Positions 15,022 to 16,480 of a stretch of DNA of 16,480 bases are shown in pieces. Position 1 is the first letter of the stretch, and the number at the start of each line of letters is the position of its first letter. The notes below the pieces were generated by a model. The model saw nothing but the letters and a program-made list of their open reading frames with translations. It was not told the DNA's origin and did no database searches. This stretch comes from Bacteroidetes bacterium GWA2_31_9b (GTDB lineage: Bacteria; Bacteroidota; Bacteroidia; Bacteroidales; UBA12077): the NCBI GenBank assembly GCA_001769005.1, contig MENE01000087.1, positions 186-16,665 on the forward strand. Reading direction: 5' to 3'. Position numbers and translations under genes: made by a program.

Positions 15022-16413
15022 ATGAAAATAAAATACGCTGATCTTATTGAACAAACCTTTGACTTTCCACAAAAAGAATTTGAATTGGATGATGACAATT
15101 TGCTATTCCACAAAATCCCTTTGATGGACATTATTGAAAAATACGGAACCCCACTTAAATTCACCTATCTTCCGCAAATATCAAATCAAATAAAAAGAGC
15201 TAAAAAATGGTTTGCAAATGCTATGGAAAAAGCAGAATATAAAAGCGACTATTTTTATTGTTATTGTACCAAAAGTTCTCATTTTAAGCATGTATTACAT
15301 GAAGCATTAAAAAATGATATTCACATTGAAACATCATCGGCTTTTGATATCAATATTGTAGAAAAACTTTTTGAGGATAAGAAAATAGATAAATCAACGT
15401 ATATTATTTGCAATGGCTATAAACGCGAAGCATATCTCGATAACATAGCCCGTTTAATTAATAACGGTTTTAAAAATACAATTCCTGTAATTGATAACAT
15501 AAATGAAATTACACAATTCGAAGAAAGAGTGGAAGTACCTTTTCAGGTAGGAATTCGAATTGCATCAGAAGAAGAGCCAAAGTTCGAATTTTATACATCG
15601 AGACTTGGAATTGGTTATAAAGACATTGTTCCGTTTTATAAAAAGAAGATCAGAGAAAATCCGAATATTAAACTTAAAATGCTTCACTTTTTCATTAATA
15701 CCGGTATTAAAGATAATGCTTATTACTGGAGTGAGTTAGGAAAATGTTTGAATGTTTATGGTGAGCTTAAAAAAGTTTGTCCCGAATTAGATTCTTTGAA
15801 TATTGGAGGCGGATTTCCAATTAAAAACACCCTATCTTTTGATTACGATTATGAATACATGATTGAAGAAATTGTTTCACAAATAAAAATATATTGTGAA
15901 GCAAATAATTTGAAAGAGCCCAACTTGTTTACCGAATTTGGATCTTTTACTGTTGGCGAAAGTGGTGGTATAATCTACTCTGTATTAGGTCAGAAAAAAC
16001 AGAACGACCGAGAGGTTTGGAATATGATCGATAGCTCGTTTATGACAACCCTACCCGACAGTTGGGCAATAAATAAGAAATTTATTATGTTGCCAATAAA
16101 TAAGTGGAATAATACTTACGAAAGAGTTTTTCTTGGTGGATTAACTTGCGACAGTGACGATTATTACAACTCTGAACAACATAGCAATGCTATTTATTTA
16201 CCAAAAGTATCATCCGGAGAAGATTTATATATTGGGTTTTTTAATACTGGTGCTTATCAGGATTCATTAAGCGGTTTTGGAGGAATACAACATTGTTTAA
16301 TTCCATTTCCAAAACAGGTAATTATTGATAAGGATAAAAAAGGGAAATTTGTTTACGAATTATTTTCCGATGAGCAAACCCCTCTTGATATGCTTCAGAT
16401 ACTTGGGTATTAA
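15022..16413 (+). CDS. speA: Arginine decarboxylase, short PLP fold III type
   Basis: Converts arginine to agmatine and CO2, the first step of the agmatine route to putrescine. The 463-residue chain belongs to the alanine-racemase-fold (fold III) decarboxylases. Lys84 in YCYCTKSSHFKHVL is the expected PLP-binding lysine; IGGGFP (about 259-264) is the phosphate-binding glycine loop; LTCDSDDYY (about 374-382) holds the catalytic cysteine and substrate-binding Asp; GAYQDSLSGFGG follows. The chain closely recalls the flavobacterial form annotated as arginine decarboxylase and is much shorter than the about 630-residue E. coli-type SpeA. The usual EPGR-like site reads TEFGSFTVGESGG here. Specificity for arginine rather than another basic substrate rests on this resemblance and on the agmatinase-like gene that follows. 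The ATG at 15022 is chosen over 15018, which opens a seven-codon frame ending TGA. Confidence 0.9.
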   Translation: MKIKYADLIEQTFDFPQKEFELDDDNLLFHKIPLMDIIEKYGTPLKFTYLPQISNQIKRAKKWFANAMEKAEYKSDYFYCYCTKSSHFKHVLHEALKNDIHIETSSAFDINIVEKLFEDKKIDKSTYIICNGYKREAYLDNIARLINNGFKNTIPVIDNINEITQFEERVEVPFQVGIRIASEEEPKFEFYTSRLGIGYKDIVPFYKKKIRENPNIKLKMLHFFINTGIKDNAYYWSELGKCLNVYGELKKVCPELDSLNIGGGFPIKNTLSFDYDYEYMIEEIVSQIKIYCEANNLKEPNLFTEFGSFTVGESGGIIYSVLGQKKQNDREVWNMIDSSFMTTLPDSWAINKKFIMLPINKWNNTYERVFLGGLTCDSDDYYNSEQHSNAIYLPKVSSGEDLYIGFFNTGAYQDSLSGFGGIQHCLIPFPKQVIIDKDKKGKFVYELFSDEQTPLDMLQILGY

Positions 16414-16440
16414 ACACAATTTTTTATTTTTTAAATTTAA

Positions 16441-16480
16441 ATGATGAACTACGCTGGTATTCCTGACGAATATGCAAAAC
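16441..16480 (+). CDS. speB: Probable agmatinase, first codons only (cut at window edge)
   Basis: The last 40 bases read ATG ATG followed by NYAGIPDEYAK. YAGIP-EYA is how flavobacterial-type agmatinase family proteins begin in my memory, and such genes usually follow this form of arginine decarboxylase. The start is 27 bases after the speA stop, consistent with one transcript. Agmatinase splits agmatine into putrescine and urea using a Mn2+ pair. Which of the two adjacent ATG codons is used cannot be told. The 13 visible codons are too few for certainty, so the call rests on this short match plus context. Confidence 0.65.
   Translation, partial: MMNYAGIPDEYAK

Overview
The window looks like a chromosomal segment of a low-GC, probably marine or free-living Bacteroidota (Bacteroidales/Marinilabiliales or a flavobacterial relative). 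This is inferred from the AT-rich intergenic DNA, the lack of Shine-Dalgarno sequences before starts, a TAnnTTTG-type promoter box, a CCDC81-type HU/SPOR protein, a PagL-like acyloxyacyl hydrolase of the long Bacteroidota form, and a short (463-residue) flavobacterial-type arginine decarboxylase. Species cannot be named from the sequence alone. No tRNA, rRNA, CRISPR array, insertion sequence or phage gene was seen.

Layout. (1) 1-661, minus strand: 5' part of mnmH (tRNA 2-selenouridine synthase), cut by the window edge. (2) 1056-5266, plus strand: an accessory-looking block with a small lipoprotein gene, a DUF1697 gene, then a tight run of a double SRPBCC/AHSA1 protein, a VOC (PhnB-like) protein, a RibD-C/DHFR-like reductase and a double-VOC protein. 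(3) 9913-5462, minus strand: a closely packed four-gene unit reading acyloxyacyl hydrolase (PagL-like), ferritin-like/VIT1 iron exporter (MbfA-like), dGTPase (dgt) and CorA Mg/Co transporter. (4) 10289-13576, plus strand: a large orphan hybrid sensor histidine kinase with a Cache-like periplasmic sensor, three PAS domains (one carrying a Cys/His cluster), HisKA, HATPase and a receiver. (5) 13740-14852: a membrane protein joining an HU-like (CCDC81-type) N-terminus to a periplasmic SPOR domain, followed by a clear intrinsic terminator. (6) 15022-end: speA (arginine decarboxylase) followed 27 bases later by the first codons of a probable speB (agmatinase). Together these would convert arginine through agmatine to putrescine.

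How the genes fit together. The core parts (mnmH, dgt-corA, speA-speB, HU/SPOR) are housekeeping. The 1.0-5.3 kb block resembles clusters of small-molecule-binding and detoxification folds that travel together in soil and marine bacteria, but their substrates are unknown. The minus-strand unit combines outer-membrane lipid A remodelling, iron export, nucleotide-pool control and divalent cation transport, which may reflect an envelope or metal-stress regulon. No obviously new defence or mobile system was found. The most unusual items are the fused SRPBCC pair, the composition of the PagL-MbfA-dgt-corA unit, and the Cys/His-bearing PAS domain.
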